Shown here: positions 34,899 to 42,702 of the stretch, piece after piece
How the letters are laid out: every line of letters begins with the position of its first letter
Position numbering within the stretch: position 1 is the first letter of the stretch
Origin: Leucobacter edaphi
GTDB lineage: Bacteria > Actinomycetota > Actinomycetes > Actinomycetales > Microbacteriaceae
Direction of reading: 5' to 3'
DNA length: 64,000 nt
NCBI RefSeq assembly: GCF_016522535.1
Contig: NZ_JAEHOI010000007.1
Location: 1 to 64,000, forward strand
The notes under the pieces: generated by a model
The model's database searches: none
Seen by the model: only the letters and a program-made list of their open reading frames with translations
Told to the model about the DNA's origin: nothing
Position numbers and translations under genes: made by a program

Positions 34899-35687
34899 AT
34901 GAGGATTTGGGACATGCGCTTCGAGCCGGACGGCATCGACATGGCCTATTCCGAGCGCGGAGCTCCCGGCAGGGGAGACGCCGTCTTTGTGCACGGTATC
35001 GGGATGGGGCGCGTCACGTTTGACGGGATCGCCGGCGAGCTGGCGACGGGGATGCGGACGTTCGCGCTCGACCTCCCCGGCTTCGGCGATTCTCCCGAGC
35101 GGGCGGAGGCCGACACGATCGTGGAGAACGCTGAGCTCGTGGCGCGCTTCATCGAGAAGCGTGCCACTGGGCCGGTGCTGCTCGTCGGCCACTCGATGGG
35201 AACCCAGATCGTGGCGGAGGTTGCCATGCGGCGGCCGGACCTCGTGCGAGAACTCGTGCTCATCGCCCCGACGATCAATCGGCACGAGCGGCACGCGCCG
35301 ATCCAGGCGCTCCGGATGCTTCAAGACCTCTGGGGAGAAAGCCCCAGGGTCCTGCTGCTCGGCCTGTACGAGTACTTCAAGACGACGCCACTCTGGTTTC
35401 TCGACCGGCTGCGTGTCATGCTCCGGCACCGGATCGAGGTCCTGCTGCCGCTCATCGCGACGCCGACGCTCGTGCTCCGTGGCGAGCACGACAGGGTCGT
35501 GCCGCGCAGTTGGGCGCTCGAGGTCGCGCGTGACCTGCCGCGATCGGACTATCGCGAGATCGCCGGCCGCGGTCACGAGGCCATCATCAAGAGTCCCGAA
35601 CCCGTCGCCTCAATGATCCGAGAGTTCGTCGCGCGGATCGACGACGCCCGCGCCCCCGGGCGGCACCCGGCAGAAGCCGGGGCCTGA
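34899..35687 (+). CDS. Alpha/beta-fold hydrolase
   Basis: 262 residues. Oxyanion segment VFVHGIGMG, nucleophile elbow LLVGHSMGTQ (Ser near 98), acid in RGEHDRVVP and His in GRGHEAI near the end: a complete triad. There is no signal peptide, so it is cytosolic; the substrate is unknown. The ATG at 34899 has TACCCT ending 6 bases upstream and no ribosome site, which suggests a leaderless transcript; an ATG at 34914 with GAGG 9 bases upstream is the alternative. Confidence 0.87.
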   Translation: MRIWDMRFEPDGIDMAYSERGAPGRGDAVFVHGIGMGRVTFDGIAGELATGMRTFALDLPGFGDSPERAEADTIVENAELVARFIEKRATGPVLLVGHSMGTQIVAEVAMRRPDLVRELVLIAPTINRHERHAPIQALRMLQDLWGESPRVLLLGLYEYFKTTPLWFLDRLRVMLRHRIEVLLPLIATPTLVLRGEHDRVVPRSWALEVARDLPRSDYREIAGRGHEAIIKSPEPVASMIREFVARIDDARAPGRHPAEAGA

Positions 35688-35722
35688 TCGGGGACGCGGG
35701 CTCGGGCGATCGCCCGGACGGG

Positions 35723-36178
35723 CTAGGCTGCGGAGACTCCTGCCGCGGCCGGAGCGGACGCGACGGCCGGCGCGCGCTTGATCGCCTTCAGCAGCGCGAG
35801 GAACAGGAAGACCATTCCCGCCGTGAGGAAGATGTGGCCGAGGCCGGCGATCCCGGAGATCATGGCGCTCGACTCCTTGCCGAGCACGGTGAGGATTCCA
35901 TGCCAGATCAGCATCGCCGAGGTGAGTACCACACCGGCGTTGTAGGTCCAGAAGAACCAGCCGAACATCCTGCTGCGGGACAGCGCGAAGGCGCGCTCGA
36001 GAAGCAGCACGATGAGGAGCACGATGAAGCCGAGCGTGAGCAGATGGGTGTGCGCGAGCCCGAGCTGGGTGTACGCGCCCTCTTCCCAGCCCTGGGCCTT
36101 CGTGAATTCGCGATAGAAGAGTCCTGATCCGACGCCGATCAGCATGTAGGTGAAGGCGGCGGAGGCGAGGCGAGTCAT
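35723..36178 (-). CDS. DUF2871-family membrane protein
   Basis: 151 residues with four membrane helices; GLAHTHLLTLGFIVLLIVLLLE (first 20 residues shown by others of the family as a His-containing helix) and the NAGVVLTSAML segment match DUF2871. Histidines in the helices recall heme or quinone proteins, but no function is known. The ATG at 36178 has GAAAGG 5 bases upstream. The C-terminus is Ala-rich. It converges with the hydrolase gene. Confidence 0.82.
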   Translation of the reverse strand: MTRLASAAFTYMLIGVGSGLFYREFTKAQGWEEGAYTQLGLAHTHLLTLGFIVLLIVLLLERAFALSRSRMFGWFFWTYNAGVVLTSAMLIWHGILTVLGKESSAMISGIAGLGHIFLTAGMVFLFLALLKAIKRAPAVASAPAAAGVSAA

Positions 36179-36269
36179 TTCAACCTTTCGAGACGTGGGT
36201 GATGTTCTCATCTCATCGTCTCAGCGCGGGCCGCGCGCGTCATCGAACTTTCGATTGAATCGAGCGTCG

Positions 36270-37043
36270 TCAGGACCGCGCGGCGTCCTCGGTCGAGGGA
36301 TCGTAGCCCGCCTCGATCAGCGTCTCAGCGCGCTCGGTGCGCTGAGCGAAGTCGAGCATGTCGGCGTGAAGGCCGAGATCCCGGTCCGCGTGCAGGGCCA
36401 TCGCGTGGGCGGCGTCCCGCACATTGCGCTCTTCGATCGCGGCGAGCAGGGCCGCGTGGTCGTGCTGCATCGTCTCGCGGGAGGTGCCGAGGAAGATCTT
36501 GCCGGAGGCGCTCGCCTCGCGCAGCACCGCCATGACGCCCGTGTAGAGGTCGAGAAGGAGCTTGCTGCCGCTCGCCTCCACGATGAGGCGGTGGAAGGAG
36601 TCGGGCCGGACCGTGTCGTCGCAGCGCTCGCCGCCGGCTTCCGTGCCGGAGGCGAGGCTCTCCGCGTAGCTCGCGCGCAGCATGGCCAGCTGCTCCTCGG
36701 TGCGCTTCACGGCGGCGGTCTGGGCGGCCTCGATCTCGAGCGAGCGCCGGTAGACGAGCACCTCTTCGAGATCCTGATCGGCGAGGAAGGACGTGAGAAT
36801 TGAGCTGACAGGGGTGCGCGACTGCACGAAGGTGCCAACGCCGGGGACCGTTTTCAGCATGCCCAGCGTGGCGAGGGAGCGCACAGCCTCGCGGACCGTG
36901 GTGCGGCCGACGCCGATGAGCTCCATGAGCTCGGGCTCCTTGGGGATCAGTTCCCCGACTGGCCACTCGCCCCGGGAAATCCGAGCCCGAAGGAATGCCA
37001 GGGTGTCGCGGGCTTTCTGAGAGCCTGTCTGGGAGTCGAGCAC
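36270..37043 (-). CDS. GntR/FadR-family transcriptional regulator (FCD domain)
   Basis: 257 residues: N-terminal GntR winged helix (KEPELMELIGVGRTTVREAVRSLATLG) and a C-terminal all-helical FCD ligand domain with DSFHRLIVEASGSKLL and histidines for a metal. The GTG at 37043 has GGAGGT 5 bases upstream. FCD regulators usually sense organic acids. It diverges from hemH across 190 bases but no regulatory link is evident. A TCAGAC direct repeat sits in that gap at 37185 and 37199. Confidence 0.88.
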   Translation of the reverse strand: MLDSQTGSQKARDTLAFLRARISRGEWPVGELIPKEPELMELIGVGRTTVREAVRSLATLGMLKTVPGVGTFVQSRTPVSSILTSFLADQDLEEVLVYRRSLEIEAAQTAAVKRTEEQLAMLRASYAESLASGTEAGGERCDDTVRPDSFHRLIVEASGSKLLLDLYTGVMAVLREASASGKIFLGTSRETMQHDHAALLAAIEERNVRDAAHAMALHADRDLGLHADMLDFAQRTERAETLIEAGYDPSTEDAARS

Positions 37044-37233
37044 GGGGTACCTCCGGAAATGGGAAACCGGAAACCGCCGGTCTCTTCGATGATAGCCGGG
37101 CGCGGTGTTGCGGGGCCGAGAACCGGGGACCGACGGCCTTCGAGCAGAATGGATAAGCGAGGATACCAGCGGAGAGGGCCTACGTCAGACCTATCACATC
37201 AGACGTACAGGTTCGCTGGGATAGCGTCGAGGC

Positions 37234-38331
37234 ATGACCTCCCAGGTAACACCGTACGATGCCCTGCTGATCTGCTCTTTCGGAGGCCCGAACGTCTCCG
37301 ATGACGTGGTCCCGTTCCTGCAGAACGTGACCAGAGGAAAGAACATCCCGGCCGAGCGGCTCGAGGAGGTTGGGCAGCACTACTACGGCTTCGGCGGTCG
37401 CAGCCCGATCAACGAGCAGAACCTCGCGCTCCTGGCGGCGATCCGCGGCGAGCTCGCCTCCCGCGACATCGATCTCCCGGTCATCTGGGGCAACCGGAAC
37501 TGGCATCCCTACACGGTCGATACGCTGCGTGACGCCGCGGCGTTCGGCGCGCGCCGCATCCTGGTGCTCGTCACCAGCGCCTACGCCTCGTACTCGGGGA
37601 GCCGTCAGTATCGCGAGCATCTCGCCGCGGCGCGCACCGAGCTCGGTGACGATGCCCCGCAGATCGATATCCTGCGTCCCTTCTTCAACGACCCCGGCTT
37701 CGTGAGCGCGAATATCTCGGCGATCCTCGAGTCCGCTGAGGGGCTCCAGGGAGGCCTCGAGGGTGCGCACCTGCTCTACGTGACGCACTCGATCCCCGAC
37801 ACGATGCAGGACGCCTCGGCGGTGACCGGGCCTGGCTACCGCGAGCAGCACGAGGACGTCCGCGCCGTGATCGACGATGCGCTGTTCGAGCGCACCGGCG
37901 TCCGGGTCGACTCCTCGCTCGCCTACTGCTCGCGCTCCGGTGATCCCCGGGTGCCGTGGCTCGAGCCGGACGTGAACGACCGCATCGAGGAACTCGCGGC
38001 CGCAGGCGTCACGAAGCTCGTGATCGCGCCGATCGGTTTCGTGTCCGACCATATGGAGGTCGCCTTCGATCTCGACGTCGAGGCGCTCGAGACCGCCTCG
38101 GAGCACGGCATCGCCGCCGTGCGGGCGGGAACGGCAGGAACTCGCTCCGATTTCGTCTCGGGCATCGTCGACATGGTGCTCGAGCGCGCGTCGCGGGAGC
38201 GCGGCGAGGAGGCGGCGGCCCGCACGGTCGGCGCGCTCGGTGCCTTTCCGGACATCGCGCCCCCCGGCAGCTGCCGGATGCGTCACAACGAGGTCTCGGG
38301 CATCCCGGTGCTCGCCGGCGTCGAGGACTGA
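37234..38331 (+). CDS. hemH: Coproporphyrin (III) ferrochelatase
   Basis: 365 residues, full length for actinobacterial HemH/CpfC. Motifs: LLICSFGGP at the start, YYGFGGRSPINEQN, and VTSAYASYSGSRQYREHL carrying metal-site residues. In Actinobacteria it inserts Fe(II) into coproporphyrin III, and the product goes to ChdC, encoded next. TAGCGT ends 6 bases before the ATG, so translation may be leaderless. The last residues (GSCRMRHNEV) contain a Cys that may belong to an Fe-S centre as in related enzymes; this is uncertain. Confidence 0.95.
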   Translation: MTSQVTPYDALLICSFGGPNVSDDVVPFLQNVTRGKNIPAERLEEVGQHYYGFGGRSPINEQNLALLAAIRGELASRDIDLPVIWGNRNWHPYTVDTLRDAAAFGARRILVLVTSAYASYSGSRQYREHLAAARTELGDDAPQIDILRPFFNDPGFVSANISAILESAEGLQGGLEGAHLLYVTHSIPDTMQDASAVTGPGYREQHEDVRAVIDDALFERTGVRVDSSLAYCSRSGDPRVPWLEPDVNDRIEELAAAGVTKLVIAPIGFVSDHMEVAFDLDVEALETASEHGIAAVRAGTAGTRSDFVSGIVDMVLERASRERGEEAAARTVGALGAFPDIAPPGSCRMRHNEVSGIPVLAGVED

Positions 38332-38416
38332 GCTGGGTTCCGCCGCGCGCGATCCGCGGCGGAACTTGAAGCACCCGATCGCACCACCTTTCCCAGTACG
38401 CAGGCACTAAGGAGCG

Positions 38417-39136
38417 ATGAACAGCATGGCTGATCAGGCACGACCCGTCGTCGACCACACCGCGGTCGCGGAGTCCATCAACGAGTCGATCAACTACACG
38501 ATGTACGCGGTCTTCCGGGAGCAGCACGGGGTCTCCTCGCCCGGCGCCGCCGCGATTTCGCGGATCCTTGCCGGGCTCGCGGGCATTGAGGGCCTGACCG
38601 TGCGCGGCTGGTACGACGTGTCCGGCTTCCGCGCCGACGCGGACGTGCTCGTGTGGCTGCACGCCCCGACCTCCGAGGCCCTGCAGGCCGCGTATCGCGT
38701 GATCCTGGAGGGCGCGGCCGGACGGCTCGCGCCGGTCTGGTCGAACATCGGCGTGCATCGCGCAGCCGAGTTCAATCGCTCGCACGTTCCCGCGTTTCTC
38801 GCCGGGGACGCGCCGCGCCACTACCTCTGCGTCTACCCGTTCGTGCGCGGCCGGGACTGGTACCTGCTGCCGGATGCCGAGCGCAGGGAGCTGCTCCGGG
38901 AGCACGGCGCCGCCGCCCGTGATTACGGCGACGTGCTCGCGAACACGGTCGCCTCGTTCGCCCTCGGCGACTACGAGTGGCTTCTGGCGTTCGAGGCCGA
39001 CGAGCTGATCCGGATCGTCGATCTCATGCGCGAGCTGCGAGCCACCGAGGCGCGCCGCCACGTGATCGAGGAGACGCCGTTCTTCACGGGGCCTATCGCT
39101 CCGGCTGAGGAACTGCTGGCGCGCGCGCTCGCCTGA
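38417..39136 (+). CDS. chdC: Coproheme decarboxylase (heme synthase)
   Basis: 239 residues of the chlorite-dismutase fold, converting coproheme to heme b with peroxide. The actinobacterial catalytic His is in [10 protein letters not shown] and the reactive Tyr in [16 protein letters not shown]. It lies 85 bases after hemH, completing the last two steps of the coproporphyrin-dependent pathway. The ATG at 38417 follows AAGGAG at only 2 bases; the ATG at 38426 (MADQARP) at 11 bases is an equally good start. Confidence 0.94.
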   Translation: MNSMADQARPVVDHTAVAESINESINYTMYAVFREQHGVSSPGAAAISRILAGLAGIEGLTVRGWYDVSGFRADADVLVWLHAPTSEALQAAYRVILEGAAGRLAPVWSNIGVHRAAEFNRSHVPAFLAGDAPRHYLCVYPFVRGRDWYLLPDAERRELLREHGAAARDYGDVLANTVASFALGDYEWLLAFEADELIRIVDLMRELRATEARRHVIEETPFFTGPIAPAEELLARALA

Positions 39137-39320
39137 CCCCGGCGCGCCCGGCGCCCTGATCGAGTGATCCCACAGAAAAGCCTGTTCAAACCCATAGGAT
39201 TGGATGCGGTTCAGAGTCCGAGAGGGCTCGAGGCCGAGCCTCCAGAAACGACGTTTGTTACCGTCTAGGGGTCGGAATCACTCAGTGAGGGCGTTTTCCA
39301 GCGCCCGGAAAGGGCTGGTC

Positions 39321-41633
39321 ATGTCAGCCAACGAGCCGCCAAAGCGCGGCACGGGTCAGAAACCGGAACACCAGAGCGGAAAGCTCGACGGACTGCCGTC
39401 GGCGCACGGCGGCGTCCTCCGGAACGAGGGCGCGGTGAGCGGCCACGAGGACACGGCGAAGCTCCCGATCGGGCCGCACGACGGCCCCATCAAGCGCGTA
39501 ATCAAGCGGGTCGCGGCTCCGCAGCCGCCGCACCCCGGGTTGATCCCCGGTATCGGCGTCGAGGAGACCGGCGTCGGGTTCCCCACGAACAAGGCCGTGA
39601 TGGGCGGTGCCGTGCTCGTGACGCTCGCCGTCGTGGCGTGGGCCTTCATCGCGCCCGAAAGCCTCTCCGAGGCCGGGTCGACGTCGCTCACCTGGGTCAC
39701 CACGAACTTCGGGTGGCTGTTCGGCGCGCTCGCGATCGCGTGCGTCGTGTTCATGCTGACCGTCGGATACGGCCGCACCGGAGGCATTCGCCTCGGCGCG
39801 GATGACGAGGAGCCCGAGTACTCGACGGCCTCCTGGATCTCGATGCTGTTCGCCGCGGGCCTCGGCATCGGTCTGCTCTTCTACGGGCCGCTCGAGCCGC
39901 TCACCTACTTCCTCGATCCCGCCCCCGGCCAGTCGGTCCAGGGGGGAACCACCGAGGCAGTGCTGCCCGCGATGGCGCAGACGATCCTGCACTGGGGCCC
40001 GATCGCGTGGGCCTTCTACGCGCTCGTCGGCGGATCGATCGCCTACAACGCGTATCGGCGCGGCCGGGCGCCACTGATCTCGGCCCTGTTCGAGCCGGTG
40101 TTCCCCGGCGCCTCGCATCGCGTCCTCGGCCGGCTCATTGACTTCTTCGCGATCATCGTGACGCTGTTCGGCACCGCGGTGTCCCTCGGAATCGGTGCCC
40201 TCCAGATCCAGAGCGGCTTCATGCTCGTGACGGGTCTTGGCGAGCTCGGCAACGTCTTCCTTGTCGGGTCGATCGCCGTGCTGACCTCGCTTTTCATCGC
40301 CTCGGCGGTGTCGGGCGTGAAGCGGGGAATCCGTCTGCTCTCGAACACGAACATGATCGTGACGGGCGTGCTCGCCCTGTTCGTCTTCATCGCGGGGCCG
40401 ACCGTCTACATCCTGAACTACATGCCGGCCTCGCTCGTCGAGTTCGCGAAGCAGCTCGGATCAATGCTCACCCTCAACGCCAACGACGGACCGGAGGCCG
40501 TGGAGTTCCTCGGCTCCTGGACCACGTACTACTGGGCCTGGTGGGTGTCATGGACGCCGTTCGTCGGCATGTTCATCGCGAAGATCTCGCGCGGACGCAC
40601 GCTCCGTGAGTTCGTGACGACCGTGGTGCTCGTGCCCTCCGCGATCGTGGTCGCCTGGTTCGTCGTCTACGGCAGCACCGCGATCTACATGACGCAGAAC
40701 GGCGCCGACCTGCAGGCCGGCGGGACCAGCGAGGAAGTCCTGTTCCGACTCCTGCAGCGGCTGCCGCTCGGCATGATCACGATGGTGCTCGCGATGATCG
40801 CGGTGCTCATCTTCTTCGTGACCGCCGCGGATTCGGCGTCGATCGTGATGTCGTCGATGTCGCAGAGCGGCCGACCTGAGCCGTCGCGCTGGGTGACGAT
40901 CATGTGGGGCCTGCTTCTCGGCCTGATCGCTGCCGCGCTGCTGCTCGCGGGCGGGAAGACGGCGCTCTCGGGGCTGCAATCCCTGATGGTGGTGTCCGCG
41001 CTGCCGTTCGCGTTCATCGTGATTGGCATCATGTTCGCGTGGGCGAAGGATCTGCGCACGGATCCGTACCTGATCCGCCGCCGCTACGCCCAGGCCGCGA
41101 TCGCGCAGGGCGTGCGACGCGGAATCGACGAGTACGGCGACGACTTCGTGTTCGAGGCGAGTGAGGTGCCCTCGGACGAGGGCGCGGGAGCCGGCTTCGA
41201 CAGCTCCGATCCCGCGCTGACCGACTGGTACGTCGAGGCGACCACCGGTCCCATCGAGAAGGTCACGGCCGAGGACGTGCGCCGCGTGCTCGAGCCGGGC
41301 CGCATCCAGCCGAAGGGCGAGCACGAGTTCGATCGTGCAGCGTCGGGCGACGCGTCGCTCACGGTCGGCGAGCGCGTAACCCCGCCGGCGCCGAAGATCG
41401 CCGCTGACGGCGTCGAAGCGAGCGACGTCGGGGAGAGCGACGGTGCGCCAGGCGAGCCCGAGGCGCGCGGCGAGTCTGAGGCTCCCGCTGAGCCCGAGGC
41501 GCGCGGCGAGTCTGAGGCTCCCGCTGAGCCCGGGGCTCCCGCTGACCCCGGGGCGCCCGGCGAGCCCGGGGTCCATGGCGAGCCCCAGGCCCCGAGGCCG
41601 GACGGACCCGAGGCGCCGGACACCCGGTCCTGA
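39321..41633 (+). CDS. BCCT-family glycine betaine/choline transporter
   Basis: 770 residues. The ATG at 39321 has GGAAAGG upstream. A hydrophilic N-terminus of about 90 residues is followed by 12 helices with the BCCT hallmark WWVSWTPFVGMFIAKISRGRTLREF split across helices 8-9 (first 20: shown in two parts WWVSWTPFVG and MFIAKISRGR). It imports betaine-type osmolytes with Na+ or H+. The C-terminal about 190 residues are cytosolic and end in an acidic Pro/Glu/Ala-rich tail containing an exact 12-residue repeat (EPEARGESEAPA twice). Long tails in BCCT carriers often sense osmotic stress. A hairpin terminator follows. Confidence 0.9.
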   Translation: MSANEPPKRGTGQKPEHQSGKLDGLPSAHGGVLRNEGAVSGHEDTAKLPIGPHDGPIKRVIKRVAAPQPPHPGLIPGIGVEETGVGFPTNKAVMGGAVLVTLAVVAWAFIAPESLSEAGSTSLTWVTTNFGWLFGALAIACVVFMLTVGYGRTGGIRLGADDEEPEYSTASWISMLFAAGLGIGLLFYGPLEPLTYFLDPAPGQSVQGGTTEAVLPAMAQTILHWGPIAWAFYALVGGSIAYNAYRRGRAPLISALFEPVFPGASHRVLGRLIDFFAIIVTLFGTAVSLGIGALQIQSGFMLVTGLGELGNVFLVGSIAVLTSLFIASAVSGVKRGIRLLSNTNMIVTGVLALFVFIAGPTVYILNYMPASLVEFAKQLGSMLTLNANDGPEAVEFLGSWTTYYWAWWVSWTPFVGMFIAKISRGRTLREFVTTVVLVPSAIVVAWFVVYGSTAIYMTQNGADLQAGGTSEEVLFRLLQRLPLGMITMVLAMIAVLIFFVTAADSASIVMSSMSQSGRPEPSRWVTIMWGLLLGLIAAALLLAGGKTALSGLQSLMVVSALPFAFIVIGIMFAWAKDLRTDPYLIRRRYAQAAIAQGVRRGIDEYGDDFVFEASEVPSDEGAGAGFDSSDPALTDWYVEATTGPIEKVTAEDVRRVLEPGRIQPKGEHEFDRAASGDASLTVGERVTPPAPKIAADGVEASDVGESDGAPGEPEARGESEAPAEPEARGESEAPAEPGAPADPGAPGEPGVHGEPQAPRPDGPEAPDTRS
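41454..41525 (+). repeat. Exact 36-bp tandem repeat in the BCCT gene
   Basis: Two identical 36-base units (41454-41489, 41490-41525) encode EPEARGESEAPA twice. Degenerate GEP/APADPGAP units continue downstream, so the tail length probably varies between strains without breaking the frame. Confidence 0.9.
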
Positions 41634-41653
41634 CCCTTCCACCCGCACGCGTA

Positions 41654-41688
41654 TTCTCCACAGGTCGCCGCGCGCGACCTGTGGAGAA
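41654..41688 (+). terminator. Hairpin terminator after the BCCT gene
   Basis: Perfect 15-base arms (41654-41668 and 41674-41688) around a 5-base loop, 20 bases after the stop codon. Each arm contains TTCTCCACA, one base from a DnaA box. Confidence 0.75.
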
Positions 41689-41759
41689 CCGTGTGTGAAA
41701 TTCGGGGAGAACTCGCTCCTGTGGCGAAAGCCCATCGAAAAAACACGCCCTGACCAGGG

Positions 41760-41775
41760 TCGAACTCCTGTTCGA
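41760..41775. promoter_or_regulatory. Perfect actinobacterial LexA (SOS) box
   Basis: TCGAAC-TCCT-GTTCGA matches the consensus TCGAAC-N4-GTTCGA at every fixed base. It lies in the 219-base gap between the 3' ends of the BCCT gene and a minus-strand GntR gene, so it is not in front of a recognised gene. A small frame (ATG at 41801, about 34 codons, running antisense into the GntR 3' end) starts 26 bases to the right. Confidence 0.6.
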
Positions 41776-41852
41776 AACTACACCGTTGTAATTTTCGTAG
41801 ATGAATTCTGTGGATAACTTCTCAGAAAGTGGAGCGGGGCAAGTGCCCCCGA

Positions 41853-42671
41853 TCAGGCCGGGGAACGCGGGTGGATCCGCGCGCCGGTCTCGTCGGTGAG
41901 GCCCACGTACATGGAATCGTGCAGCTCCTGCACGTGGGCCGCGGTGAGCGTGGCCGCCCGCCCCGAGTCTCCGTCTCTGATCGCCTCGAGGATCGCGGAG
42001 TGCTCGTCGTTGCTGTCGTGCAGCAGCCCCATGCTGTAGGGCAGGTAGTAGGGGTCGAGTTCGCGGTTCACGCGCGCGATGGCCGGTTCGGCGAGTGGCG
42101 CGTGCGCGGCGGCCACGACTTCGCGATGAAAGGCGCGGTCCCGATTGCGGAACTCCGCCCAGTTCTCGGTGGAGTTCATTGCCGCGACGTGCTCGGCCAT
42201 CGCTTCGAGATGCTCGTCCGTCCGATGCTGCGCCGCGAGCGCAGCGAATCCCGCCTCCATGATCGCCCGTTCGTCGATCAGCGTGTGCACGTTCGATGAG
42301 TCGGCCACGAAGGAACCGACCGGCCCATCCGCGGAGTGGTGCTCGCCCGCCTTCACGTACGTGCCGCCGTATCTTCCGGGGCGGCGGGTGAGCACTCCTT
42401 CCTCCTGCAGGCTGCGCAGGCCGCGCACCACGGAGGAGCGGCTCACCCCGAAGGCCTCTGCGATCTCATCGGCGGTGGGGAGCCGCTCCTCGGGGAGGAG
42501 CAGGTCGAGGTTGATCGCCATGGAGACGCGCGCGCGAACCGTGTCCACGGCGCTGAGCCGCGCAATCCGCGCAATGTGGGGCGCGTTCAGGGAGTCGAGC
42601 GTCGAGTCCCGCGGTTCGGCGGCATCCGCGGCATCAGCTTGATCCCCGGGCGACTCCGACGCTGCTGACAT
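41853..42671 (-). CDS. GntR-family regulator with FCD domain, linked to the nitrilase/APC genes
   Basis: 272 residues: winged helix at about 55-110 (PTADEIAEAFGVSRSSVVRGL, first 20 residues) and FCD domain after it (FRNRDRAFHREVVAAAHAPL). TAGGCT ends 6 bases before the ATG at 42671, so it may have its own leaderless promoter. It lies 31 bases downstream of the APC permease on the same strand and is the likely regulator of that pair; an inverted repeat at 45067-45089 could be its operator. A small hairpin (GGGGC-aagt-GCCCC) past its stop at 41836-41849 may terminate it. Confidence 0.87.
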   Translation of the reverse strand: MSAASESPGDQADAADAAEPRDSTLDSLNAPHIARIARLSAVDTVRARVSMAINLDLLLPEERLPTADEIAEAFGVSRSSVVRGLRSLQEEGVLTRRPGRYGGTYVKAGEHHSADGPVGSFVADSSNVHTLIDERAIMEAGFAALAAQHRTDEHLEAMAEHVAAMNSTENWAEFRNRDRAFHREVVAAAHAPLAEPAIARVNRELDPYYLPYSMGLLHDSNDEHSAILEAIRDGDSGRAATLTAAHVQELHDSMYVGLTDETGARIHPRSPA

Positions 42672-42702
42672 TCCATCAGCCTAGTCACCCAAGAGCAGGG
42701 CC

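Noticed and set aside
32625-34902. Long plus-strand frames opposite yibE/F and the nitronate monooxygenase
   Set aside because: They cross two genes and an intergenic Zur-like site, and show the Arg/Gly bias of antisense frames.
41443-41817. 124-codon plus-strand frame across the BCCT end and the LexA box
   Set aside because: It begins inside the BCCT repeats in another frame and passes through the terminator hairpin; only the smaller 41801 frame was kept as a possibility.
41634-41860. Possible replication origin
   Set aside because: One perfect DnaA box and two near-boxes are too few, and dnaA, dnaN or rpmH are absent.
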